From Hetaerina americana (Eukaryota; Arthropoda; Insecta; Odonata; Calopterygidae): a DNA stretch of 64,000 nt. Of this stretch, positions 1 through 12,009 are shown one piece after another; the stretch's first letter is position 1; the number at the start of each line of letters is the position of its first letter. The notes below the pieces were generated by a model. It was not told the DNA's origin, ran no database searches, and saw only the letters and a list, made by a program, of their open reading frames with translations. Location: NCBI GenBank assembly GCA_022747635.1, contig JAKTNV010000010.1, forward strand, positions 42,143,527 to 42,207,526, read 5' to 3'. Both the position numbers and the translations under genes were made by a program.

Positions 1-879
<879 letters not shown>

Positions 880-1820
880 ATTGAGAACCCCACTTCATTT
901 GGTGGATTCATAATTTAGTAAAAAACCTACGGCACCTGTAATAGATAATCATCGAATTGACCTCATACAGACAGTAACAATAAAAATAGGATCGCAATAA
1001 TCAACCCTACTTACTTCACTGAGACTGCATTAGCACATATAACCAGCCACATTAAAAAGTACACGTTAACTTTCACATTACGCTCAGAGTAACGGTCCCT
1101 CAAGTTATCTCGTTTGGCCTTTTTCAGTGCAACGTCTTAAGGTCAATGCTTCCGTAATACCAAATGCCGCCGTAAAACTGAGTCATACCCCCGATCAATA
1201 CCCGCCCCGGCGACATATAATACGAATTGCTATTAACTAAGATCGGTAATGGTCGAAAAGATAATGGCATCCAACACGTGGTTGACAAGCATATCTCTAT
1301 ATACAATTTTTATCCGACATACCTCGTACACCAGAGAAACTAACTTATTACTGACATGTACAAGACCCCTAATTTCAACTTTTCTAAACACATGATTCTC
1401 TTAGCAAAACATTGTGACAGTTTTCTTAAATTTCCACCTACCTTTTAGCCATCGGATTTCGACGAATGTGTGGCACCTCCTCATGGCGGTTCTCGGCTTG
1501 CCACCGTTTTCGCGCCGATGTATGGCAAATGGCGCCACCTATTGTGAAAGATTTTGTGTAAATGTTAGATTGGAAACACAAAATTTTGCGCTTTTAAATA
1601 AAACAATAAGCACACCTTCTATTAAATTTTTTATGTGAAGAAATGGTGTTTATCTTGAAATTAAATTTCACATAGGAAAAAAAGTTCACTTTAAATTCCA
1701 ATCCAGCCTTTGAATTCCATTGTTGTCTGCTTTTGAAATGTGATGATGTGATTGCCTCGTCACTTATTAGTTGGAAGAGAAGCCAGATACCCTGCGATCA
1801 GTCGCCTTCATATAGATATT
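880..1820. promoter_or_regulatory. Shared upstream region of CHK1 (minus) and TLCD5 (plus)
   Basis: The start codons of CHK1 and TLCD5 are about 1.05 kb apart and point away from each other, so this interval should hold both promoters. Bases 1440-1560 are clearly richer in CpG than their surroundings. They contain TTTTCGCGCC (1507-1516), which fits the E2F consensus, then TGGCGCCA (1529-1536), and CATGGCGG near 1482. CHK1 is a known cell-cycle/E2F-regulated gene in animals, so the site is plausible, but its use here is inference. No TATA box was assigned. Confidence 0.45.
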
Positions 1821-1892
1821 GTAAGAAAATTGCCTTCATTCTTTTAATTAGTTCCCTTCGAATCCATGGCTAAAATTTAATTTACATTACAG
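1821..1892 (+). other. Possible short 5'-UTR intron of TLCD5
   Basis: A donor-like GTAAGA starts at 1821 and an acceptor TTACAG ends at 1892, 35 bases before the TLCD5 start codon. A second acceptor-like CTTTCAG ends at 1916. Either would give a non-coding first exon ending at 1820. This rests on splice-site shape only; no transcript evidence is available. Confidence 0.3.
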
Positions 1893-1927
1893 GGGAAACA
1901 CTCTGACTTCTTTCAGTAAATACATCT

Positions 1928-2114
1928 ATGACTCAATGGTTGCAAGTGGTAGGTAGTACAGTAGCTTGGACAGCTCTGTATTTCACGATTAAACACCTAT
2001 GGAAATTTGAACCGGAACCCACGAGCAGAATTGTTGCTGGTGTTCATGGGCTTGTCGCCACAATTCTTTCTGGAGTTGCTCTTGCGACAGGACCATGGCC
2101 ATTTACAGATCCAG
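1928..2114 (+). CDS. TLCD5: TLCD5/TMEM136, coding exon 1
   Basis: First coding exon of a TLC (TRAM-LAG1-CLN8) domain membrane protein orthologous to TMEM136/TLCD5. It encodes an N-terminal hydrophobic segment (VVGSTVAWTALYFTIKHLW), a basic/acidic connector, then the GVHGLVATILSGVAL segment and the family signature GPWPFTDPG. Vertebrate proteins read GPWPFTHPGSPNTP at the same place. The exon ends at CCA-G|GTTAGA, leaving a phase-1 split glycine codon that the exon at 18508 completes. The two exons together make 224 residues, close to the usual family length. The start was chosen as the first ATG in an open frame that begins the first membrane segment. The biochemical role of the family is poorly defined; membrane lipid sensing or homeostasis is proposed for TLC proteins. 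Confidence 0.88.
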
Positions 2115-2912
2115 GTTAGAAATAAGATAGTTTTAATGCACAGATGGCCTGGTGAAGATTTTATTGCTTTTTAACGACTGCATGAGCAGGCTTATTATGC
2201 ATATAGCTCCGTCCTATTGACTTATTAAATTATTACTTCAAACTTATTGAGTTATTTTGCCTAATTATTATCATAGATCGTGTTTAGTGGCGCAGTTTAA
2301 ATCAATTAGGTGCAGAAGTTCAGGAAAGTAATTGGTACGTAACCGCTTTTACCTTAAGGTGACTATATTTTACCTTCTAATTGCAATTACTACTTTGGAC
2401 TGTTGCTGTAAAAATGATGGAACCTATGTACTGGATCCAAGAAAATAGGTAATTTGAAATGTATTCTGTTGTAAATGGGTCATTTGGAATGATCAGTCAT
2501 CCAAGCGGTCTGATAAGTGTACGGAAAGAACCGCGCAGTCATAATATGGACTTACTTCGTGTTAAAGTTCATGACTTCATTTAATAAAAAGGCCAAGCCA
2601 TAAGGTATTTCACGACAAAACCATTATATTTTTGGCATGCGTCATAAGTGCTTGATTGGCGAATGCTACGTTTGGTTGTTTTTTAGTTGTAGTGTTTTAG
2701 CCACAAGCTTTTTACTTTTTTAATGGTTTTTTAATTTTAAATCTGAAAAGCATGAGTATATTTAATGACCTATGTTGAATCTTTATGAAAGCCATTTGAA
2801 GTAATAAGCTAAGTGATGACACTGAAGATGACGTTGCTGTATCAAAATTTACAATTTTATGTATAGTATGTGTTTAGAATGAATGTATTTTAGATTGGAA
2901 TTTTTATAGACA

Positions 2913-4248
2913 AGAGGTGGGACCCAAAAGTGACGGGAATTGGGCTGAAAAGGGAGGGGGGCGAGAGTGGGGGAAGCCTTTGTTCGGCCGGTCGTTCGGC
3001 CGGTCGTTCGTCAGGCTCACGCCACCTGCGTCAGAATGCGCAGCACCGTTGCTGTGACTGAATCGCCTTCAGTGACAGCTGTTTCAGTGGTACAGATGTT
3101 TTCATTTCGGCGATAAATGTGATGACGGATATTCCAGAGCAACGCGCTGCAGTGAAATTTTGTTTCTTGTTGGGGAAATCGGCCGCGGCAACTACTTTAA
3201 TGCTCAGGACTGCTTATGGGGGAGCTGCTCTAAGCAAAACCAGGGTATACGCTTGGTTTACACGTTTTAAAAATGGTGAAATGTCAATTGAAGACCAACC
3301 CCGTTCAGGCCGCCCTTCAACATCAAGAACTGACGAAAACGTCGACAAAATCAATGCCCTCATTCGTGAAGACCGTCGCAGAACCATTGATCAACTCTGT
3401 GAAATGTCTGGAGTGTCATGGAGTTCAATTCAGAGGATTCTATCTGAAGATTTGAATATGAAAAGGGTTGCAGCCAAATTTGTCCCACGCCATATCACTA
3501 ACGAGCTAAGGGAGTGTCGAGTTCAGGCATGTTTTGAGCTTCAAAAGCAGCTTGAAGAGGACCCTGATTTTTTTTCCAAGGTTATTACTGGTGATGAATC
3601 GTGGTGCTATGGAAATGATCCTGAAACGAAGCAGCAATCAAGCCAATGGAAGACAGCTGGCTCTCCTCGTCCAAAAAAAGCTCGCCAAGTGAAATCAAAA
3701 ATCAAGACACTCCTCATTTGTTTCTTCGATTGCAGAGGTATTGTGCACTCGGAGTTCGTTCCCCCGGGCCAAACCGTCGACCAGAAGTTTTACCTGGAGG
3801 TTTTGAAGAGATTGAGGGAGAGTATCAAGAAGGAAAGAGCAGGTCTTCGTCACACAGGCGACTGGTTCTTCCATCATGACAACGCGCCGGCTCATACCGC
3901 CATCTCCGTGATGCAGTTTTTGACAAAAAACGGCATGACATCGATTGTCCACCCCCCCTACTCACCGGATTTAGCTCCCAGTGACTTCTTTTTGTTCCCC
4001 AGGCTCAAAAGGGACATGAAAGGAAAGCGCGTTGACACCGTGGAGGAGGTAAAACAAAAATCGCTAGAAGGCCTTAAGGAAATCCCGGTTAATGAATTTC
4101 AGAAATGTTTCGAACAATGGAAGCATCGTTTAGAGAAGTGCATTGTCGTCAATGGGGAATACTTTGAAGATGAACAAAATTTAATGTAAATATGTTGAGA
4201 ACTAAAGACTCAACAAAAACTTTCCTGTTATTTTTGGGTCCCGCCTCT
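2913..4248 (+). mobile_element. Full-length mariner (Tc1/mariner superfamily), apparently intact
   Basis: A 1336-bp element bounded by 26-bp inverted repeats at 2913-2938 and 4223-4248. They begin AGAGG(T/C)GGGACCCAAAA and differ at 4 of 26 positions. The right end is followed by TA (4249-4250), the expected target duplication; the left flank reads CA (2911-2912), one change from TA. One long open reading frame fills the interior with no stop or frameshift. The 5' leader (about 2985-3010) contains a short tandem of a CGGCCGGTCGTT unit. The element lies in the TLCD5 intron, in the same orientation as the gene. Confidence 0.92.
3119..4189 (+). CDS. Mariner transposase, D,D34D, 356 aa, uninterrupted
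   Basis: Cut-and-paste DNA transposase that recognises the element's inverted repeats and inserts at TA. The N-terminal half (about residues 8-115) holds two helix-turn-helix units, with the GRPSTSRTDENVDKI linker between them. The catalytic half carries the mariner triad: D159 in ITGDESW, D254 in HHDNAPAH and D289 in SPDLAPSDFF, with exactly 34 residues between the last two. The C-terminus ends VVNGEYFEDEQNLM, as usual for mariners. Length is close to the typical 340-350 residues. Start: two adjacent ATGs (3119 and 3122); either could be used. No key residue is missing, so the protein could be functional. It is the only long intact transposon ORF in the window. Subfamily was not assigned. 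Confidence 0.95.
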   Translation: MMTDIPEQRAAVKFCFLLGKSAAATTLMLRTAYGGAALSKTRVYAWFTRFKNGEMSIEDQPRSGRPSTSRTDENVDKINALIREDRRRTIDQLCEMSGVSWSSIQRILSEDLNMKRVAAKFVPRHITNELRECRVQACFELQKQLEEDPDFFSKVITGDESWCYGNDPETKQQSSQWKTAGSPRPKKARQVKSKIKTLLICFFDCRGIVHSEFVPPGQTVDQKFYLEVLKRLRESIKKERAGLRHTGDWFFHHDNAPAHTAISVMQFLTKNGMTSIVHPPYSPDLAPSDFFLFPRLKRDMKGKRVDTVEEVKQKSLEGLKEIPVNEFQKCFEQWKHRLEKCIVVNGEYFEDEQNLM

Positions 4249-4454
4249 TAACTGGAGCTTCTGGGGCGAGTTGACTGACTTGTACACTTAGTTAAGTTTC
4301 CTATAAGAAATTGTAAAAAGGTATCTAATATTGAATGCATTTAGGCCTAAATATTGTCGAATCAAATCGAAATAACCTTGATGTATGTATAGGATGTTGA
4401 TGGGATACCAGACCCTGCGTCCTGATACCATAATTGCGTACACATGAGCTTAAC

Positions 4455-4676
4455 CTTTCCGATCCCTATTTGAGGTGCTTTGTGGAGGGCACTTAAGAGT
4501 GAGTACGCCATCCGTCGGATGGGACGTTAAGCTGCGGACCCCTAGGCGCCTTTCGTTAAGAGTTAGCTAATGCCGACGCCGGGTTTCTCTCCACCCTTCA
4601 TCCTTCCCTGTCCATCCCCTATGGCGCAAATGACCTGAGCTGTCGGTCGCCTCCCATAAATACTACTACTACTACT
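4455..4676 (+). mobile_element. 222-bp retroposon (SINE-like) with perfect 11-bp target duplication and (TAC)n tail
   Basis: The segment is flanked by identical 11-mers ATGAGCTTAAC at 4444-4454 and 4677-4687, a hallmark of target-primed reverse transcription. It ends in a (TAC)n microsatellite tail. The body contains a conserved-looking block around CATCCGTCGGATGGGACGTT (4510-4529), then GCGCCTTTCGTTAAGAG and GCCGACGCCGGGTTTCTC. It is much more GC- and CpG-rich than the flanking DNA, which suggests a young insertion. I see no clear tRNA A/B boxes at its 5' end, so the promoter type is unknown; it could also be a 5'-truncated LINE tail. Confidence 0.8.
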
Positions 4677-7600
4677 ATGAGCTTAACACAAAACAATCTC
4701 CAAGTGGCAAATTTTATCCATATTGTGGATTTCATGATTGTTGCTGTGGTCAGTGAAATGGCATTAATGAAAAGTATTGGATGGAGAAATGAAAGATTAT
4801 CAAGTTTTTCTCTCAATAAAAAATGAAATAAAAGTTTTTGATGAATATTGAATATGAATTTTATAAGAGATAAAACTGATACAAATTTTGATCTAAAGCA
4901 TTTAAAAATAGGCTACGCAAGTTGATGATCTGGTAAGAAAAGTAATTGGGGTTAAAAATGTTGAAGATGTTCTTAGAGGCAGGGCATCATCTGTACATCT
5001 TTATGCTGCCAATCCAATAAAAATTCTCTTTGTTAGGTGGCTTTGCTTTGCTGGAGTTGATCACATTTTTCATATCATATAAGTCCATTGGTTTATAATT
5101 GTCCACATTTCCAAAGGAAGGAAAGGTTAGCTGTTGGTCAGCATTTTTGATGTTGTATTTAGTTGGCTTTAATTTAAGCTTCATTATAACAGTTTGCCAA
5201 ACTAGCATTGAATGAAGTAAGAAGTGGGCTATCTTCCCTTGATAACACCTTCCAAAGTGTTTTCTTGAGTCTCTGGACTGTATGTATATTGATTAAGTTA
5301 AGCTGTTTGATTATGTGGTCATTTTATTTCTTATTAAGATTAATATGCAGCATGGCCATCTCATTTGTCAATTTCTCTCTCTTAACCTAAATTGATTTGA
5401 TGCTGAATGAAAATAACATGTCATCAAAGAGATGAAATGTAAATTTTTGGGTATTTTTTTTTCACATAGATATTTGGGCTTTTTAACCATCCCATTTTAT
5501 TCATATGTTTTTACATCCTGAGAAGTATTTCAATCAATAAGTCAATTTGCTAATGAGTGTGAGGCATATTAATTTTGTGTGTGGTGTAAATGATGCCTCA
5601 TGTTCATTTTCTGAAAATTTATTTCCTTATTAATGTTAAGAGATAATTTTTAAAATGTACATTAGGTCCATTATTTTTATATTATGAAATGAATTGTATA
5701 AGCAATAATTGTACTATTTGAACTAAAAATAAATCATGAAAAACATTTCCTTTTTATATTAATTTGAAATTTATGGTAGCTTGCTAAGAATAAACCAAAG
5801 GCCTCGTGAGAGTTTAACATCTCTATTTATTTCTGAAGATTATTTTTTGACAGTTTATTTTAATTTGTAAGGAACAGGAAGTACGTACGAGGAAATTTAA
5901 TCATTGTGCAATAGGCCTATTACTTTCTATTCAGTTAAATTTTGTTTTTTTCTTCTGTCATGAATTATGATATTAAATGGCGAAGAGGTTAGGACTTAAC
6001 ATTATGGCATTGTTCCATTAAGAGTGAATAAATATCATCTAGGCCTAAAAATGAGTTTATTAGTTGAAATAGTTTCTTGACTCTGAATTGTATCCCCTAC
6101 TCTCTGAGTACTTCATCCATCATAAAATTAATGCCAACTGTGATCAAGACATCTATTAAGGATGATTGGACACATGAGAAAGATTGATTTAATTGTACAG
6201 AATAATGGATATTACATGAGTCAAATATTTGGTATATTTAAGAGGAAATTTTTTATAGAAAAATCATTCGTTTGTAACTTGCTCCTGTCTCCAAATTGCC
6301 ATCATTTTTCATATTAGATTGACATTCATTGGGATAAAATCACAATTGCATGCCCTTTACTGCATAAAGCTGTGCTTTTGTAGAGTGAATGACATAATTA
6401 CGTTAAAATTCTGTACTCCTCTGACAAATTGTACAAAGCATCAGTTGTGACTTGCCATATATGGTGTAGTTAATAATATCTTGTAGTTGGGCAGTAAAGT
6501 AGTAGATTTATTTCTAACTTCTATTGCACCGACATCCTGAAGGTAGAAGCTAAATGGTGAACTCAGCATATCTCTTCGAGTATCACCTAAGATATCTAGG
6601 TTCAAACATTGGTGCAGTAAGATGCTACTTTCATAGTGGAATCTGGTTCATTTGCGTGTTGAGTTGCACTCATTCATTTTATCATTTCTGCTTGGCGTCA
6701 GTATTTCATTTGAAAATTTTTTGGGGCATATTTCATGTATTTTTCCTTTCACCAAAGCATTGTTTCCCTGAAGAGTGGTTTTTATCATTTTTATAAGTGA
6801 CCGCACAGTCTCCTCTTATTATGCCTCTTTAATTTCTTTTTTTGGTTTTAATGCTATATATAAACTTACCTTTAAATTTTCCAAACTGATTTGCTGGAGA
6901 GAACTTCAAGAGAATGTCATGGGGTCCTATTTGAGAACACCTGTGGTACCATTGGAGCCCAGGGTCATATCTCTGAAAATTTTCAAAATTCTATCTAATA
7001 ACCAATTGTCAAAATTTAGTCGTATTAGAAATGGTTACTTACATTTCCTAAGGTTGTGATAAATGCTGAAAAATTGTGTGCTATTGAAGCTTAAATGTAC
7101 CATAAAGGTATCACCAAAGGGGTGAAACCATAGATATGGTTATTCAATGATACTATTATTAAGAATGAATGAGTGTAATGATAGTATTTTAGTTAATTAG
7201 CCTCTATATATATTTTATGAATATAAATAAGTTAGGAAATTTACTCTACATTGCATAACCTAATCTTTGAATTGTGATAGTATAAATCATTGGTCATTTT
7301 TTCAGAGCTCTAATTAGTAGGTGGCAATGATAGTACATGCTTGGTGGCAGCAGAGTAAGTATTTTCTCTTTTAAGAACCATTTGATAGGAGAGACAAAAC
7401 ATCTTTACCGATCACATCTGTAAGGTAAGTTCTCCCAGTGTTGCCAGTTGTTTATACTTAATTCCTCTTTTCCTACTGCAGCCCTCAGAAAGCCATACTA
7501 TTTGCACGTAATTGTTTCACTGTAAGTATGTTATCTTAAGTAAAGTGTGTAATGTGCGTAGTATTAAAATAAAGAATTTTTTATGTAGAATCTTACTGTA

Positions 7601-8229
7601 AATGGGTTGGAATCTACCATTGGGTGGCATCCTGAATATCTTTCCTTTCCTATGTGTTGCCTCTGGAGCATTGCTTTCTTGCTTCTGAAGGAGAATGCTA
7701 TTTCAGGGAAACGGTGAAATGGATAAGTATGAAACAGAGAAAAAGAATGAGGAGGAAGAAAATAGGTGGATCTGTGGCAGGAATTAGAAGATAGTGGGCC
7801 ATTGCATGGGATTATATGGGCAGAACTGAGCATTTACATTATTAGCTATCTCCCCTGGGTTAGAGGTAGGATTGTTTTTAAAAGTGGTGATTTATTGGCT
7901 GCGTATTTTTTGCATCAGTGGTTGATGTCCCAGGAGGATTTTAGTGTGTTTGGAGATAACTGAGGCATAAGAGCCTCAGTTGTTTTTTTTTGTATTCAAT
8001 AGCCCTTTTAAACTCAACAATTCTATTTTAATAAGTACCAAGAAGTGAAGGGTCTTTCAAGTAGAGTGGTAACAAAGCTCCCATAGATATTGTTATAGAC
8101 TAATGGTTCATTGAAGTAAAAGTTTGAGTTTTCAGCATTAAGTCTGATTTTTTTAGGGAAACGAGAATTTAAATGCAAAACGAAAAATTTGTGAATAGTT
8201 TTTTGTTCTAGATAGCCTGAAGAATAAAG

Positions 8230-9240
8230 AAGAGTTTGAAGGAATGGAAAGAAGGACAGAGGATGGCATTCATCAAATGGGTATAGTGGGTTGGCAAGTA
8301 ACCGGGTGTATACCCTATTCTTGAAATTTGGGATACAGTCCGATTTCAACTGAGTAGGCAGACAGTTAAATTGTCAAAAGTTAACATCATGAAATGAGTT
8401 GTGCGTTGAGGACAGTCTCAATAAGTAGTATTTAGATTCGCTTCACCCCTTATCGTATAGTTATGGAAGTGAGATGTTAATTGCTAAGTTTCTAGATTAA
8501 CTTTCACATGAATCAGAGCCTTAACGATATTTAAACAAATACCGTCATTCAATTGTTCCCGGTTCAACCTTGTGGAAATTCATTTTAATTAAATGAAGAA
8601 TACAATGTATCTTTCCACTGTCCTTTATTCACGTACAACCAGTTTCAACGCTCAAGCGTCATCATCAGGTACCTACCTTACCTGATGATGGCGGTTGAGC
8701 ATTGAAATCAGTTGTATGTGAATAAAGGACAGTGGAAAGATAAATTGTACTCTTCATTTCATTAAATACAGTCATGATTTCATACCTAATAAAATAAGGT
8801 TTGTGGGAATCACGTAGTGGTGTATTTGCTAGGAAACGAATAGATCTCTTTTGTAGTAGCAAGAGTTGTTTAACATGTGGGGTATGACCCAATGGCTCAA
8901 CACCATAACTCAAATGACATTCAAAGAAGGCATGGTAAAGTGTTAAACTATACTCATTTGAAATAAGAAAATTGAGCTTTCTTAACATATATAAAGCTTT
9001 ACTCAGTTTATACAGAGGACTGATTTGGGTCTTCTAGTTAAGTTCTGTATCAATATAAATTCCTAGTATTTTAGGAGTTTCAATTTTAGTTGTTATTGAT
9101 TTAAGACTGCATGAAACAAGCTAGTTTTTTTAGTTTTTGTTTATGATTAATATCGAACCATTTCTTAGCCTCTCTTTCTGTAGGGCTAGATCATGCCTTT
9201 GCATCTTCTAGATGTTGAAATTTTGGGTTGGTGTATTTTA
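8230..9240 (-). mobile_element. 5'-truncated non-LTR retrotransposon, C-terminal RT region (CR1/Jockey-like)
   Basis: Read on the minus strand from 9240, broken frames give AEREAKKWF-like and LGIYIDTELN-like motifs, then 8988-8765 encodes LYHAFFECHLSYGVEPLG, KQLLLLQKRSIRFLAN and RDSHKPYFIRYEIMTVFN. These are the standard thumb/C-terminal segments of CR1/Jockey-type reverse transcriptases. After an interruption by a foldback (8591-8758) the same protein resumes near 8360 with NCLPTQLKS and IPNFKNRVYTRLLANP, the usual C-terminus. Catalytic RT motifs would lie upstream and are absent, so the copy is 5'-truncated. Stops and frameshifts show it is dead. Clade assignment is tentative. Confidence 0.65.
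8591..8758. repeat. Head-to-head foldback of a CTGATGATG...GAAAC motif
   Basis: Two arms of about 75-80 bp are near-complementary. The left arm (8591-8671) and right arm (8681-8758) share AATGAAGA, ATCTTTCCACTGTCCTTTATTC and the CATCATCAGGT end, separated by a roughly 10-base centre. On each outward-reading strand the unit runs CCTGATGATG, small hairpin, GAAAC or GAAAT, AATAAAGGACAGTGGAAAGAT. It interrupts the non-LTR relic on either side of it. Single copies of the same motif occur near 57.6 and 59.8 kb. Confidence 0.75.
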
Positions 9241-12009
9241 TATAGGTATACTAAAAATTACTATCAAATCTCTGTAATTATTCATACTTTTACTGTGACT
9301 TATTCAAAATAAAGAAACGCCTGTTCAGAGGTATCTTTGTTATGTTTTGCTTGGCCAGCGAATGTACCTGTAATGCTTTTTGGCTTCACATCTGCTTTGC
9401 TCTTTACTTCTCAGGGAATTTAACTATGCTTTTATTTCTGTAGGGTTTGTATTTGATAATGCCTTGTATAACTTTAATTTTAGTGAATGATCTTGGCAAA
9501 AAAGAACAAATATTAAGTAAGAATTCATGTAATATCAGGGAGTTGTTTCTTGCCTTGTGTTTATTTTTCTCTCTCACATTTGGAAGGACAACCAAACCTC
9601 GGTATCATAACTGTTTACTTGATTTCATGTACCTTAACAAGTAATGGATGCACTTCAACAGATGTGAAGATGTATAGGCATTTTCCGCGGAAGTTTAATG
9701 AAATCAGACATTCTATGGGCAAAATAATACTTGTTTAAATGTACTGTATTATTAATGAAGCTTTGAGTACTAGTAGGCATTTGATGTAGTTCTTACTGTC
9801 ATAAGCTTGGTAAATGTTAATGTGTCTTTCAATTTTTATTCATTATGGCTATTCACTTTTTACACAGGAATTCCCAATAAAACTATGCTTAAAAGTATAA
9901 TGCAGTAGAACATTAAGATGTGTCTGCGTGTGCTGTCTGGGGGCAAATACTAGATTTGGTTCTATGTAACCTAGAAAATTGTCTGAATAATTAATTCAAT
10001 TATTAAGTTTATTACACTTTTAAAATGTTACTTTTTATTTTCATTGCATTCACTTAGCATGATCAAAATTTCCTAACAGCATGGAGTGATGCACATGTTG
10101 AATTTTAATGATAATTTCTGGGCTAAAATAAAATTTAATTTTGAACAATAATTGGAAAAATATTTGTGTTAAATGTATCGTTGTTGCAACAGTCTTTCTG
10201 TGGATATAGCAGAAATCTGGTCAATGAATATTGATAATTTAAGTATAACATGGCATGTATTCATAATGTGTCATTTAGATAGAATATTTATGCCCAGTCA
10301 TGCCTAACCAAAATGTGTGATACGTTTTTATTCTATTGTATTAAGCATCTTGTTATCATTTTTAACAACTATCTGGGCACTATATGCTTCGCACTCAAAT
10401 TTTCTTAATTCCTGATTCATGTAAAGTCATCAATAAAACTAAAAAGTTATGAAGTTTTGATTGCATACGTTGCATTGAATCCATGACTTGTATGCAAATT
10501 GCCCTGGTGTTGTTGATATATCTCATAGGCTTGGTGATCCCTGAAGATATCAAATAGAATTACTTGTTTATTTTTCAGATTTTTCTAAACTTGTTTTTTT
10601 AATTTTATGACTGAGTAAGGAACTTTTAAAATACTTAGAATTGAACCGAGGATGATTAATGCTAATTTTAAGTATGGCTGACCACGTCCTTGAAGCCTCT
10701 TGTCCTCTGTTCTTGAACCCCTGAATTGGTGATACCCTATACATATTAACCTTCTGATTCCAAAGCTTCAGTATGTATGTAGTCTTGCTCTTATAACATA
10801 CCATTTTGTTTATATTTTTAATTCATATTCATTCCATAGTTTGATAAGGGAGAAGTTTTAAATAACGTGCCTATCCTTTCCCATTCCAAAATTTCCCAAT
10901 TTCTTCCTATCCTACTCCCCTACTTACACTACCATCACTCATAATATCTCCTCTCAGGCAATTGGCTTGGAGAGTATGAGAAGAATGACATGCTAACTTG
11001 GACAAATCTTATCAGCGAACTACACATTTCCCCATTGTATTACATTCTTCTGCCTAGCATCCATTTCTACTTTACCATCTCACATTTTGCCATTTTCATC
11101 TCACTTTTGGCAAAAATACTCTTTCACTGAAATAACAATAAAAATAAATCTTAATCTTTTTGTTTACTCTATGGAAAAGGCTTTCGCCACATCACGAGTG
11201 TTTCTCCAAAAGGTTACACCACAGGGCACTTATGAATGGATTTTGGCAAATATAATAGTTTTGGGACATCGAAAGAGGTAGTGTTATCAAGTTAAGAATC
11301 ATGACTGTTCCTATTGTCATTTTATTGATCGTATCCACAAATGTGAGGTTGTTAGTCATGAGTATTATTTAGTATAAGTCCCAATAATATTGTGGAACTA
11401 GATTGTTGCATTGATTGATTAATATCAGTTCTGAGAATAGGGGTAAAAAATATAGGACATATTTATGAATAATTAATTGAAATAATAGAAAGTTGCAGTA
11501 TAATTTACTAATAAATGTGCTATTATTGTTTCATTATCTTCAGTCTTAAGATAAGGCAGTAAAATAGGTGCATAATTCAAGTTGAGAATTCATGTATCAT
11601 TATGTAATGCTTAGTCAATTTTTTTTATTCCAAGCTCGCAAGTATTGCTTTAATACATGTAAAGATCTTTGAAGTTCATACATTTTTTCCCTAATTTTCC
11701 CTAATGATTCCCCATTTCAATGGGTCCTTCAGGTTGAGGTGCATAAAACATCCTTCATATCTCCATTAAGTATTGCAGTTGTTACATCCCAATCCTTGTT
11801 ATTCCACTTTTTCTGAAATGACAAAGCAAACCAAATCCTTGAGTTGAACCTCGAACCATAGGAAAAATCCACTCCATTCTTTTAAGTAAATGCCGTAGCG
11901 ATACATCTGATATTTATAACATGTACTGTTTTCATTTGTTTAAATATCAAGTTACAAGCAACAGTTTAGGAACTGGAGGTTTATCAGCTATTTCCCAGAC
12001 ATTATTACT

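Noticed and set aside
3646..3952. Overlapping ORFs inside the mariner transposase on both strands
   Set aside because: Shadows of the real transposase frame.
8605..8690. Active hammerhead ribozyme
   Set aside because: The conserved core is present, but the position after the candidate third helix reads U then G, which is not an allowed cleavage site, and helix I is not evident. Kept only as a resemblance.
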